Assembly: GCA_023132545.1 (NCBI GenBank)
Contig: JAGLYB010000070.1
Coordinates: 1 to 12,654, forward strand
Source: Candidatus Bipolaricaulota bacterium
GTDB lineage: Bacteria; Bipolaricaulota; Bipolaricaulia; UBA7950; UBA9294
Direction of reading: 5' to 3'
DNA length: 12,654 bases
The notes under the pieces are model-generated. The model saw only the letters and a program-made list of their open reading frames with translations, searched no databases and was not told the DNA's origin. The stretch's first letter is position 1, and each line of letters starts with the position of its first letter. The position numbers and the translations under genes are program-made. Shown in pieces: positions 5,608 through 12,654 of this stretch.

Positions 5608-7713
5608 ATGAGAAGCCTATTTCAGCCTCGGACCATCGCTGTCTTTGGAGCCTCAGCCAACCAAGCAAAAGTCGGGTATCGCGTTGTCGAGAATCTGCTG
5701 CAAGGTGGATATCAAGGAACGGTCTATCCGATTAACCCTCACGGGGGAGAGATTCTGGGATGTGTCGTCTTCCGGAAGTTGGGCGAGATCGAAGACGATA
5801 TCGATGTCGCTGTAATGGCCATCCCGGCCCGCTACGTGTTCGATGCAGTGGTGGAGTGTGCTGAGAAGGGCGTTAAGCATTTGGTGATCATTAGCTCGGG
5901 ATTCTCCGAAGTGGGCAACATCGATGAAGAGAAGCGCATCGCCGATTACGCGCGCGAACATGGTATGCGTGTTCTGGGCCCCAATGTGTTTGGTGTGTTC
6001 TCGGATGCATGTGCCATGAATGCCACCTTCGGTCCGAGCGGGATTCTCCCTGGTCACGTGGCCATCGTAACACAGAGCGGCGCACTGGGGATTGCCATGA
6101 TCGGCAAAACGGCTGCGGAATCGCTAGGGCTATCTGCTGTCGTATCTGTGGGTAACAAATCGGATATCGATGAGGCTGATCTGCTCGAATACCTGGGCCG
6201 AGACGAACGGACGCGAGTCATCCTGCTGTATATCGAAGGTGTGAAGAACGGCGGCCGATTGGGACGAACGCTCCGCTGGGTCACTCGTCGCAAACATGTG
6301 GTGGTCATCAAGTCGGGACGATCGAAGCGTGGTGCGATGGCGGCCGCTTCCCACACGGGGTCACTTGCCGGCGCTGACGAGGTGTTTGACGCGGTCATGA
6401 AGCAATGCGGAGCGCTACGTGCGGAAAGTGTGCAAGACGCCTTTAATTGGGTCCAATATCTAGCGACGGCGCCTGCTCCAACCGGCAAGGACGCAGTTAT
6501 CGTCACCAACGGCGGCGGCATTGGCGTGATGGCGACGGATGCTTGCGAGAAATACGACATTGCACTGTTTGACGATCAGAAGCGTCTTCGAGAGGCGTTT
6601 TCGTCTGTCATGCCCGATTTCGGCTCGTCGAAGAATCCCGTTGACCTGACTGGGCAAGCTACGGCTGGTGACTATCAACAGGCGCTGGACGCTGCTTTGG
6701 AAGAGGACCGAGTTCACTCGGTCCTCGCACTGTATTGTGAAACGGCCTTGTTCGACACCGATCAATTCGGGAGTCTGCTTCGGGAGACCTACGAACGGTT
6801 CCGTGAGCGAAAACCAATTGTGTTCACGTTATTTGGCGGAGCCAAGATTGAAGCCCTGGTGCGCGAGCTGCGGAGAGAAGGAATCCCTGTGTTTGCCAAT
6901 GTTTATGAGGCGGTTTCGTGCCTTGGGGTGCTGTATCGATCGTGGCGCAATCATCGGCGGGAACAGGAAGATGTTCCATCTGTGGCGCTCCCCATTGACC
7001 GAATTGCCTCTGTTCTGAGAACTGCCGGGAGTGAGCAGCGTGGTTTCTTGTTGGCACAGGAGGCATCGGTCGTAGCTGCGGAGCTGGGATTGAGTATGCC
7101 TCAATCGATCGTGGCTGGGAATCTCGATGAAGTGGTTCAAGCTACTGAGAAAATCGGCTTTCCCGTCGTCCTGAAGATCGTGTCCAAAGACATCATCCAC
7201 AAGAGCGATGCAGGCGGTGTTGCTTTAGACCTGCAAACGAGAGAAGAAGTGATCGATGCTTACCAAGCGATACTGCGAGCCTGCCGAGCCTACAAACGCG
7301 ACGCTAAGATCGAAGGTATGGAAGTGGCAGAAATGGTGCGAGCGGGCGTCGAGATCATCATCGGTGCCAGACAGGATCGCTCATTCGGTCCGCTCGTGAT
7401 GGTCGGCTTGGGCGGCATTTACGTGGAGGTAATGAAGGATGTTGCCTTCCGGGCTGCGCCAGTGGATCGAGCAATGGCGCTAGAGATGATCGCTGATCTT
7501 CGGTCGTTCCCTCTCTTGCTTGGCGTACGGGGAGAAAAACGAAAGGATATCGAAGCTGTCGCCGACGCCATCGTCACGCTGAGTCATTTGGTCGATCAGT
7601 GTCGCGAAATCACGGATATCGAAGTCAATCCACTCGTTGCCTACGATGTCAGCGAAGGGGCAAAAGCAGTGGACGTCAGAATCTTGTTCCAAACTCCTGA
7701 GGAGGTGAGGTAG
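5608..7713 (+). CDS. acyl-CoA synthetase, NDP-forming (fused alpha-beta, acetyl-CoA synthetase ADP-forming type)
   Basis: This 701-residue protein has all domains of the ADP-forming acyl-CoA synthetase family in one chain. A CoA-binding Rossmann domain covers about 1-130 (RTIAVFGAS), followed by succinyl-CoA-ligase-like domains to about 450. SHTGSLAG at 248-255 carries the expected phosphohistidine H249. An ATP-grasp domain (about 475-695) has the second phosphohistidine motif IIHKSDAGGVALDL, with H531. The family interconverts acyl-CoA, ADP and phosphate with free acid, CoA and ATP, conserving energy as ATP in fermenters; the substrate may be acetate or a longer or aryl acid. The ATG at 5608 is chosen because the family starts there (MRSLFQPRTIAV). 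Its ribosome site is weak, and an ATG at 5560 preceded by GAGGTG, overlapping the previous gene, is the alternative. The next gene follows after one base. Confidence 0.92.
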   Translation: MRSLFQPRTIAVFGASANQAKVGYRVVENLLQGGYQGTVYPINPHGGEILGCVVFRKLGEIEDDIDVAVMAIPARYVFDAVVECAEKGVKHLVIISSGFSEVGNIDEEKRIADYAREHGMRVLGPNVFGVFSDACAMNATFGPSGILPGHVAIVTQSGALGIAMIGKTAAESLGLSAVVSVGNKSDIDEADLLEYLGRDERTRVILLYIEGVKNGGRLGRTLRWVTRRKHVVVIKSGRSKRGAMAAASHTGSLAGADEVFDAVMKQCGALRAESVQDAFNWVQYLATAPAPTGKDAVIVTNGGGIGVMATDACEKYDIALFDDQKRLREAFSSVMPDFGSSKNPVDLTGQATAGDYQQALDAALEEDRVHSVLALYCETALFDTDQFGSLLRETYERFRERKPIVFTLFGGAKIEALVRELRREGIPVFANVYEAVSCLGVLYRSWRNHRREQEDVPSVALPIDRIASVLRTAGSEQRGFLLAQEASVVAAELGLSMPQSIVAGNLDEVVQATEKIGFPVVLKIVSKDIIHKSDAGGVALDLQTREEVIDAYQAILRACRAYKRDAKIEGMEVAEMVRAGVEIIIGARQDRSFGPLVMVGLGGIYVEVMKDVAFRAAPVDRAMALEMIADLRSFPLLLGVRGEKRKDIEAVADAIVTLSHLVDQCREITDIEVNPLVAYDVSEGAKAVDVRILFQTPEEVR

Positions 7714-7714
7714 C

Positions 7715-8767
7715 GTGAAATCGCTCATTGTGGCCTCGACGCGCAAAGACGCGGGAAAGACAAGCACGATTATCGCCCTGGCACGTATCCTGAATAAGCG
7801 GTTTGGGTATCTCAAGCCGCTTGGAGATCGCTTCCTCTATCGAAAGAAGCGCCTTTGGGATTACGATGCCTCGCTATTGACGCAACTCTTTGGCTTGGGG
7901 GAGGAGCCCGAGTCGATCAGCATCGGTTTTGATCATTCCAAACTGCGATACATGTACGACCGCACGGCCATTTTCGAAGAATTCAATCGCATTGTGAATC
8001 AAGTGGGTGCCGATCGGGAAGCCGTGTTCATCGAATGCGGGAAGGATCTTGCCTATGGCTCGTCTGTGTTTCTTGATCCACTGACCATTTCGCAAGAAAC
8101 CGGTGCTCCAGTTCTGATCCTGGCAAGTGGGAGCGAAAACGAAATTGCTGACGATCTGGCATTTATCGATCGCTTCGTAGGAAGTGATGAAGCCAATGTT
8201 GCCGGCGTGATCATCAATAAAGTGGTACAGATGGAAGACTTCCGCCAGGTTCATCTTCCGGAAATCGAGAAACTTGGAGTTAACGTCCTGGGAGTGCTGC
8301 CGTATCAAGCTGAGTTCGCGACCATCTCGCTGGCCACGGCTGCTGATAAGCTGTTTGCCAAGGTTCTAGCAGGCGAAAACGGACTCCAGAACAGAGTCAG
8401 ATCCATTGTTGTGGGAGCGATGTCAGTCGGCGCAGCCTTGGTGGATCCTCACATCAACGATCCGGGTAAACTCGTGATCACGAGCGGAGATCGAAGTGAT
8501 ATGATCCTGGCCATGATGGAAACCAAGGGAACGGCAGGAATTGTGTTGACCAACGATATCGTTCCTCCTGCCAATATTGTGGCCAAAGCAAGTGGGCAGA
8601 ACGTTCCGCTGCTGCTGGTCTCTGGAGATACCTATTCCACAGCACTGCAAATCGAGAAAATTCGTCCCCTCCTGAGAGCGGACGATACAAGCCAGATTGA
8701 CAATCTGACCACGCTTGTGTCAGACCATGTTGACATAGGGGCGATTCGAAAGCTTCTTCGAGCTTGA
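7715..8767 (+). CDS. BioD-like P-loop plus DRTGG domain protein (phosphotransacetylase N-terminal-like, no catalytic Pta domain)
   Basis: This 350-residue cytoplasmic protein matches the N-terminal half of long-form phosphotransacetylases. Residues 1-220 are a dethiobiotin-synthetase-like P-loop NTPase with STRKDAGKTS at 8-17. The first Walker A glycine is replaced by serine, as is common in this subgroup. Residues about 228-335 are a DRTGG domain with its hallmark ITSGDRSDMILA at 255-266. The phosphate acetyltransferase domain that would follow is absent, and the gene ends cleanly before a terminator hairpin, so this is a natural short form, not a break. In Pta the equivalent region has a regulatory role. 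Here it probably senses a nucleotide or acyl-CoA metabolite for the synthetase it follows, but this is inference. The GTG start lies one base after the synthetase stop, with AGGAGG inside the end of that gene, so translation is likely coupled. Confidence 0.82.
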   Translation: MKSLIVASTRKDAGKTSTIIALARILNKRFGYLKPLGDRFLYRKKRLWDYDASLLTQLFGLGEEPESISIGFDHSKLRYMYDRTAIFEEFNRIVNQVGADREAVFIECGKDLAYGSSVFLDPLTISQETGAPVLILASGSENEIADDLAFIDRFVGSDEANVAGVIINKVVQMEDFRQVHLPEIEKLGVNVLGVLPYQAEFATISLATAADKLFAKVLAGENGLQNRVRSIVVGAMSVGAALVDPHINDPGKLVITSGDRSDMILAMMETKGTAGIVLTNDIVPPANIVAKASGQNVPLLLVSGDTYSTALQIEKIRPLLRADDTSQIDNLTTLVSDHVDIGAIRKLLRA

Positions 8768-8776
8768 ATAAAAGAA

Positions 8777-8812
8777 ACACACGCGTTTTGCCGAAAAACG
8801 AAACGCGTGTGT
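8777..8812 (-). terminator. rho-independent terminator between convergent genes
   Basis: ACACACGCGTTT at 8777-8788 and AAACGCGTGTGT at 8801-8812 form a perfect 12-bp stem with a 12-base loop. Read on the minus strand it is followed by TTTCTTTTATTC, a proper U-rich tail, so it mainly ends the ribbon-helix-helix gene. On the plus strand the tail is only CTAAAACT, but the strong stem ten bases after the DRTGG gene stop may still help end that operon. Confidence 0.85.
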
Positions 8813-8838
8813 CTAAAACTCGTCGCTGCTAACGCAGG

Positions 8839-9012
8839 TTAGCTTTTGTTCTCTTCGCGATTCAGGTATTGGAGAATGGCATCGACGACCATATAGTTGA
8901 TCGAGCGGTCCCTTTTCTCACCAAGCTTGATTAGTCGTTCGACTGGTTTTTCTTCCATCTTCCTCTGAGGAATATAGATCGAAAGCTTATCCAGGATTTC
9001 TTTGGTGGCCAT
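8839..9012 (-). CDS. ribbon-helix-helix (CopG/Arc-type) DNA-binding protein
   Basis: This 57-residue basic protein fits the ribbon-helix-helix pattern. A short beta-strand (KLSIYIPQ, residues 9-16) would pair in the dimer and enter the major groove. Helix A follows at about 22-35 (KPVERLIKLGEKRD) and helix B at about 37-52 (SINYMVVDAILQYLNR), with RSIN at the turn. Such proteins are small dimeric repressors, often of their own operon or of a toxin. No toxin gene lies next to it: on one side is the terminator, on the other a divergent lipoprotein gene. The ATG at 9012 is preferred because GGGAGGGGG lies eight bases before it; a GTG at 9021 would be too close to that site. Its targets are unknown; the palindrome at 9187-9200 is one candidate. 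Confidence 0.72.
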   Translation of the reverse strand: MATKEILDKLSIYIPQRKMEEKPVERLIKLGEKRDRSINYMVVDAILQYLNREENKS

Positions 9013-9184
9013 GGAGTTCACCCCCTCCCGTTTTCTGTGGAATCAATCTGGGACGATTGCTTCGCATCTCCCAAAGTCAAAGAACAAATAAAGAATACCT
9101 GTAGATCGCGGGGATTCTATGGATCTACCTGGAAAGAAACCTGCAAAAAACATTCAAGGACTGAACTCCGAACCTGATACAAGC

Positions 9185-9212
9185 ATGACGCAAGTGCGTC
9201 TTGAAGTACAAT
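9185..9212 (+). promoter_or_regulatory. promoter of the lipoprotein gene
   Basis: ATGACG at 9185-9190 (four of six for -35) and TACAAT at 9207-9212 (five of six for -10) are separated by 16 bases. Transcription would start near 9219, followed by AGGAGGG at 9228-9234 and the ATG at 9242. The spacing is consistent throughout, which supports that start for the lipoprotein. Confidence 0.5.
9187..9200. repeat. palindrome in promoter spacer, candidate operator
   Basis: GACGCA-AG-TGCGTC is a perfect six-base inverted repeat with a two-base centre, overlapping the -35 box and reaching into the spacer of the lipoprotein promoter. A dimer bound here would exclude RNA polymerase. The neighbouring ribbon-helix-helix protein is the obvious but unproven candidate. 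Confidence 0.4.
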
Positions 9213-9241
9213 GGTTCATTAGATCACAGGAGGGATGTATT

Positions 9242-10309
9242 ATGTGGGGAAGACGCTGGGTTAGAGGTTTCTGTCTGATAGGTCTCATGGTTTCTCTTCT
9301 TGGGGGCTGCGCGCTCCTCAATTCAACAAATGCGGTTCTGAACGTATCGCAGACGCAGGGAACTGTTCCTCTTACGCTGTCCTATGATGCCAGCGCTTCC
9401 GAGGGACAGGACGGCATCAGCACCTATCGATGGTCGTTCGGTGATGAAGCCGAGGTCTATGGCGTCTCAGGAGCCTACACCTTCAATCATGCAGGCCAAT
9501 ACGAGATCCAATTGACGATTCGTGCTGTTGACGGCACAGTGGACACAGATTCAATCATCATTGAAGTTGAGCCTGCGTTTTGGGTGGCCGACGAGAACCT
9601 AGATGAGATCTACAAGCTGGATTCGTCTGGAAATGTGATCCTGACGCTTGACTCCCCAGAGCCTCAGCCACGAGGCTTGGCTCTCGCAGAAAGCAACGGC
9701 GATTGGTCGCTATTCGTTGTGTGTATGGGGAATGGTTTTCAGCGGTTGGTCGAAATCGATCCTGAGTCTGGAGCCGTGCTGACGGAATACACAGCTCCGG
9801 CCCAGGACCCAGGAGGCTTGACATACTCCCCGAATGCTCCCTTGCGGCTTTGGCACGTGGATCGATTGAGTTGTATGATCTACGAGATTAGCCCTCAGGA
9901 TGGACGGACCCTCAACGCGTTCGGTGCCACTTACTTCCAATCCTCCCCGAATTTGTACGAGTCCACGTTCCTCCAAATACCGGGCGGGATCGCCTGGAGA
10001 GAAGGCCCCCACGCTCCGGGATCACTGTGGGTATTGGAGGCGGCGACGGAGTTGCTTTATGAATTGGAAATCGTTGTTGCCACCGATATCTTCTCCCGTA
10101 CGCAGCTGGCGCTTCAGCCCGATCCGATTTCCCTTTCGCCCAGCCTATTCCCCATCTCAGGCTTCGCCTGGTATGAAGGATTCTTGTGGGTGGTGGAGCG
10201 CGATCGGCATCAAGTCACGCAAATCGATCCAGCGACAGGCGCAGCGACCGGAATCGTGCTGCGCGGGTTCCCAGGAGCAGCCGTTAGTGGGCTCGCAATC
10301 CAGAAATAG
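9242..10309 (+). CDS. PKD-domain, beta-propeller-like lipoprotein
   Basis: The 355-residue product begins with a lipoprotein signal: basic MWGRRWVR, a hydrophobic stretch and the lipobox LGGC with lipidated C23, so it is anchored to a membrane outside the cytoplasm. Residues about 32-108 form a PKD domain, recognised by VPLTLSYDASAS, YRWSFGDEAE and a closing DTDSIIIEVEP. Residues about 112-355 hold repeated blade-like units with FWVAD, LWHVD, LWVLE and LWVVE strands and turns such as IDPESGAVL and IDPATGAAT, as in NHL/YVTN-type beta-propellers. Such proteins bind partners or glycans at the surface; no catalytic motif is seen. The start is the ATG with AGGAGGG eight bases upstream; a longer in-frame reading from 9119 would put the signal peptide inside and is rejected. 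The amidohydrolase gene follows after 36 bases. Confidence 0.82.
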   Translation: MWGRRWVRGFCLIGLMVSLLGGCALLNSTNAVLNVSQTQGTVPLTLSYDASASEGQDGISTYRWSFGDEAEVYGVSGAYTFNHAGQYEIQLTIRAVDGTVDTDSIIIEVEPAFWVADENLDEIYKLDSSGNVILTLDSPEPQPRGLALAESNGDWSLFVVCMGNGFQRLVEIDPESGAVLTEYTAPAQDPGGLTYSPNAPLRLWHVDRLSCMIYEISPQDGRTLNAFGATYFQSSPNLYESTFLQIPGGIAWREGPHAPGSLWVLEAATELLYELEIVVATDIFSRTQLALQPDPISLSPSLFPISGFAWYEGFLWVVERDRHQVTQIDPATGAATGIVLRGFPGAAVSGLAIQK

Positions 10310-10345
10310 GCTGAAGGGACAGCACTCAACGAGGAGGCATCGGCA

Positions 10346-11872
10346 GTGAACCTTGTTAGCGGAACGCCCATCAAGGTGTTACATAACGGCTCCATTCACG
10401 GACACCCGAGAGCTGATACGATCGTGCTGGAACGCGATCGTATCCGAATGATCGGGCGGGCCGATGAGCTGCCGCTCTCATTGTCGGAATCAGAAGGCAC
10501 CGAGCATATCGATCTCAAAGGCCGATTCGTGCTCCCTGGATTCATTGACGCACACATTCACTTGCTCCACACCGGGCTGGTGGAAAGCGGTTGGCGGATC
10601 GGACTGATGAATCTATCACGAGCCGAAGTTCTTGCGGAGCTGGCCCAAGCGGCGAAAGAGCGATCCGGTGAATGGACAGTGGGATACGGGTGGGACGAGT
10701 CGCAGTGGCAGGATCGCTGCTATCTAACCAGAACCGAGTTGGACAAGATCTCTCCCCGTTCGCCGGTGCTGGCCATCCGTATGGATGGGCATCTGATGAC
10801 AGCCAACAGTCGTGCCATGGAGCAAATTCCCGAAACGGCACCTGAAGATCTGATCGAGCGAGAGGCAGGGCTGCTACGGGAGAAGGCGGTCACTGAAATG
10901 ACCGGCAGTATTCGGCCCGATCATGCTGCCGCTGTTGAAGGGCTCGATGCCGCTGCGCGGCTGTGTCATCGTCTGGGGATTACCACCGTTCATACGATGA
11001 CGCCGTTTGACTATTTCGAGGCGTTCATGGCACGGCGGCAGCAACGGAAACTCCGGATCACGATCTGCCCGGACATCCAATCGTTCGACAAACTGCTGGC
11101 AGTCGGTCTGAAAACGGGAACTGGTGATACGTGGCTCCGCTTTGGCGGGATCAAGATGTTTGCCGACGGTTCGATCGGAGCTGGCAACGCAGCTGTCTCC
11201 CAACCATACATCGATGGCGGATTGGGTGAACTCAATCATGCGGACGCTGTGCTGGAATGCTGGGTGGAGACAGCGGATCGCGCCGGCTGGCAGACGGTGA
11301 TCCACGCTATTGGGGACCGGGCAATTGAACAAGTATTGCGGACGCACGAAGGACTCCAAACGAATACGTCTTTGAGACATCGAATCGAGCATTTCGAGCT
11401 TCCACAAGAATCTCAATTGGCGCGAGTGAAGAAAGCGGGGCTGCATCTCAGTATGCAGCCCAACTTTACTGCCAACTGGTCGGGGCCGGACAGCATGTAC
11501 GTCGATCGGCTGGGTGTCGATCGGGACCGGTTGAGCAATCCGCTTCGACTGATTCATGATGCCGATATTCCTCTGGCGTTCGGATCGGACGGCATGCCGC
11601 CGTCTCCCTTGTATGGTCTTCATGGAGCAATCCACGGTGCCTACCCTGGACAGCGGTTGACGATCGAAGAAGCCATCGCCTGCTACACTATGGCTGGAGC
11701 CCGATTCGGGTTTGAAGAAGACGAGAAAGGATGCTTGCAGGCCGGGAAGTTGGCGGACTTGGTTGTACTCGATCAGGATCCCCAGTTGAATCCCGAGCAC
11801 ATGTCCCAGCGCTCTATCGAGATGACATTCGTGGGCGGAGACCTCGTGTACTCAAGCGATGATGAAGCGTGA
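10346..11872 (+). CDS. metal-dependent amidohydrolase, YtcJ-like (amidohydrolase_3 family)
   Basis: This 508-residue cytoplasmic enzyme is a TIM-barrel amidohydrolase with flanking beta-sandwich segments at both ends. Metal-site motifs appear in order: HxH in LPGFIDAHIHL (H70, H72), GGIKMFADGSIG with K270, TVIHAIGDRA with H320, HRIEHFEL with H349, and AFGSDGMPP with D415. GYGWDESQW at 113-121 and RMDGH at 145-149 are characteristic of the YtcJ/LAF3 group. The C-terminal GCLQAGKLADLVVLDQDP at 462-479 closes the beta-sandwich. The family hydrolyses C-N bonds of amides or cyclic compounds; substrates of this branch are mostly unknown, so none is named. The GTG start is supported by GAGGAGG eight bases upstream. 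It follows the lipoprotein by 36 bases and precedes pfkA by 34, so all three may share a transcript. No truncation is seen. Confidence 0.88.
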   Translation: MNLVSGTPIKVLHNGSIHGHPRADTIVLERDRIRMIGRADELPLSLSESEGTEHIDLKGRFVLPGFIDAHIHLLHTGLVESGWRIGLMNLSRAEVLAELAQAAKERSGEWTVGYGWDESQWQDRCYLTRTELDKISPRSPVLAIRMDGHLMTANSRAMEQIPETAPEDLIEREAGLLREKAVTEMTGSIRPDHAAAVEGLDAAARLCHRLGITTVHTMTPFDYFEAFMARRQQRKLRITICPDIQSFDKLLAVGLKTGTGDTWLRFGGIKMFADGSIGAGNAAVSQPYIDGGLGELNHADAVLECWVETADRAGWQTVIHAIGDRAIEQVLRTHEGLQTNTSLRHRIEHFELPQESQLARVKKAGLHLSMQPNFTANWSGPDSMYVDRLGVDRDRLSNPLRLIHDADIPLAFGSDGMPPSPLYGLHGAIHGAYPGQRLTIEEAIACYTMAGARFGFEEDEKGCLQAGKLADLVVLDQDPQLNPEHMSQRSIEMTFVGGDLVYSSDDEA

Positions 11873-11906
11873 AACTTGGCCTAGGAATGACATTACGGAG
11901 ATGAGT

Positions 11907-12654
11907 ATGGCAAGAATCGGTGTATTGACGAGCGGGGGCGATGCGCCCGGAATGAACGCGGCCATTCGGGCTGCCGTTCGCTGTGGAACAGACGTCGGCT
12001 TTTCCCTGTACGGAATAGCGAAAGGTTATGCGGGCTTGATCGATGGCGATGTTTTCCCATTGGACAACCGTGCAGTAGGCGGGATCATCGAACGTGGGGG
12101 AACAATGCTTCGTTCCGCTCGATCCAAGGAGTTCAGGACAGGTGACGGCCAGCGAAGGGCTCTAGCCACCATCAGGGAGCATGATCTCGATGGACTGATT
12201 GTGATTGGCGGGAACGGTTCGCTTCGAGGCGCGCAGTGGCTGAGCGAAAGTGGAGTGCCGACAGTTGGAATTCCCGCTTCTATTGACAACGATATTTCGG
12301 GATCAACGATGGCCATCGGAGTGGACAGTGCACTCAACACAGTCGTCGAATGTCTCGATCGAATCCGCGACACTGCGGTTGCTCATGAGCGGGCGTTTGT
12401 GGTGGAGGTAATGGGTCGAGAATCGGGCTATATCGCGTTGATGGGGGGATTGGCAGGAGGAGGTGAGATCATCCTTCTGCCGGAGATACCGGTGTCGCTG
12501 GAAGATATTGCTCGCAATGTCCAAGATGGATTGACGTTGGGAAAACGTCATTCCATCATCGTGGTGGCCGAAGGGTTCGCTCCGCCTGACGCGACGTTCC
12601 AATTCGGATCTTCTGCTCAGACGGTTTGTAGCTACTTGGAAACGTTGGGAACCT
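11907..12654 (+). CDS. pfkA: 6-phosphofructokinase PfkA (C-terminus outside window)
   Basis: PfkA phosphorylates fructose 6-phosphate to the 1,6-bisphosphate in glycolysis. The visible 249 residues align without gaps at key sites to the bacterial enzyme: GVLTSGGDAPGMNAAI at 5-20, the catalytic loop SIDND with D127, HERAFVVEVMGR with R162 and R171, and E222. Residue 104 is Gly and residue 124 is Ala, not the Asp and Lys typical of the pyrophosphate-dependent type, so ATP is the likely donor. The loop that normally reads GGDGS reads GGNGS (N103), replacing the Mg-associated aspartate. About 70 or more residues lie beyond the window. The ATG at 11907 is chosen because GGAG lies six bases before it; an in-frame ATG at 11901 directly abuts that site. 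The gap to the amidohydrolase is 34 bases. Confidence 0.93.
   Translation, partial: MARIGVLTSGGDAPGMNAAIRAAVRCGTDVGFSLYGIAKGYAGLIDGDVFPLDNRAVGGIIERGGTMLRSARSKEFRTGDGQRRALATIREHDLDGLIVIGGNGSLRGAQWLSESGVPTVGIPASIDNDISGSTMAIGVDSALNTVVECLDRIRDTAVAHERAFVVEVMGRESGYIALMGGLAGGGEIILLPEIPVSLEDIARNVQDGLTLGKRHSIIVVAEGFAPPDATFQFGSSAQTVCSYLETLGT

Noticed and set aside
7715..8767. Bona fide phosphotransacetylase or dethiobiotin synthetase
   Set aside because: The catalytic Pta domain is absent, and a DRTGG domain follows the BioD-like part, which true BioD lacks.
8839..9012. Toxin-antitoxin pair based on the ribbon-helix-helix gene
   Set aside because: No small toxin-like gene lies on either side: a terminator follows it directly and the other neighbour is a divergent lipoprotein gene.
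9119..9241. Upstream extension of the lipoprotein to an ATG at 9119
   Set aside because: It would bury the signal peptide and lipobox inside the protein and run through the promoter and ribosome site.
10874..11800. 308-codon open frame antisense to the amidohydrolase gene
   Set aside because: The opposite strand encodes a complete enzyme with every catalytic motif; the antisense frame is a by-product of its codon use.

Overview
The window is 12.65 kb of bacterial chromosome of moderate GC (roughly mid-50s percent by eye), densely packed with housekeeping and metabolic genes. I see no phage, IS, CRISPR, rRNA or tRNA. Shine-Dalgarno sites of the AGGAGG type precede most genes. I cannot fix the taxon. 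An ADP-forming acyl-CoA synthetase module, a PKD/beta-propeller lipoprotein and a small secreted beta-rich protein would suit an uncultured anaerobic lineage such as Bipolaricaulota/Acetothermia or Chloroflexota, but that is only a guess from gene content.

Layout. (1) Positions 1-3213, minus strand, transcribed leftwards: a secreted protein of unknown function, an alkaline-phosphatase-superfamily hydrolase, a small cupin, and mnmA (tRNA 2-thiouridylase), whose C-terminus lies outside the window. The last three are tightly packed; the cupin stop abuts the mnmA start. (2) Positions 3214-3680: a 467-bp divergent gap without a convincing gene, holding a nested inverted repeat and two -10-like boxes. 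(3) Positions 3681-8767, plus strand: a three-gene acyl-CoA operon made of a CoA-transferase/acetyl-CoA hydrolase fused to a GNAT acetyltransferase, an NDP-forming acyl-CoA synthetase, and a BioD-like P-loop plus DRTGG protein resembling the N-terminal part of long phosphotransacetylases without the catalytic part. (4) Positions 8768-9241: a convergent terminator, a minus-strand ribbon-helix-helix regulator, and a promoter with a palindrome in its spacer. (5) Positions 9242-12654, plus strand: a PKD/beta-propeller lipoprotein, a YtcJ-like metal-dependent amidohydrolase, and the start of pfkA.

How the genes work together. The region 3 operon is the most coherent unit. The CoA-transferase moves CoA between acids, the ADP-forming synthetase interconverts acyl-CoA, ADP and phosphate with free acid, CoA and ATP, and the DRTGG protein probably senses or regulates. 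The GNAT domain resembles the one that protein acetyltransferase Pat/YfiQ carries fused to an acyl-CoA-synthetase-like domain; here it is fused to the CoA-transferase and the synthetase is the next gene. Post-translational control of the pathway by lysine acetylation is therefore a reasonable hypothesis.

The best leads are this rearranged module, a roughly five-fold excess of the palindrome CGATCG, the structured non-coding gap at 3473-3551, and a D-to-N change at the Mg-binding position of PfkA. I found no clearly new defence or mobile system.
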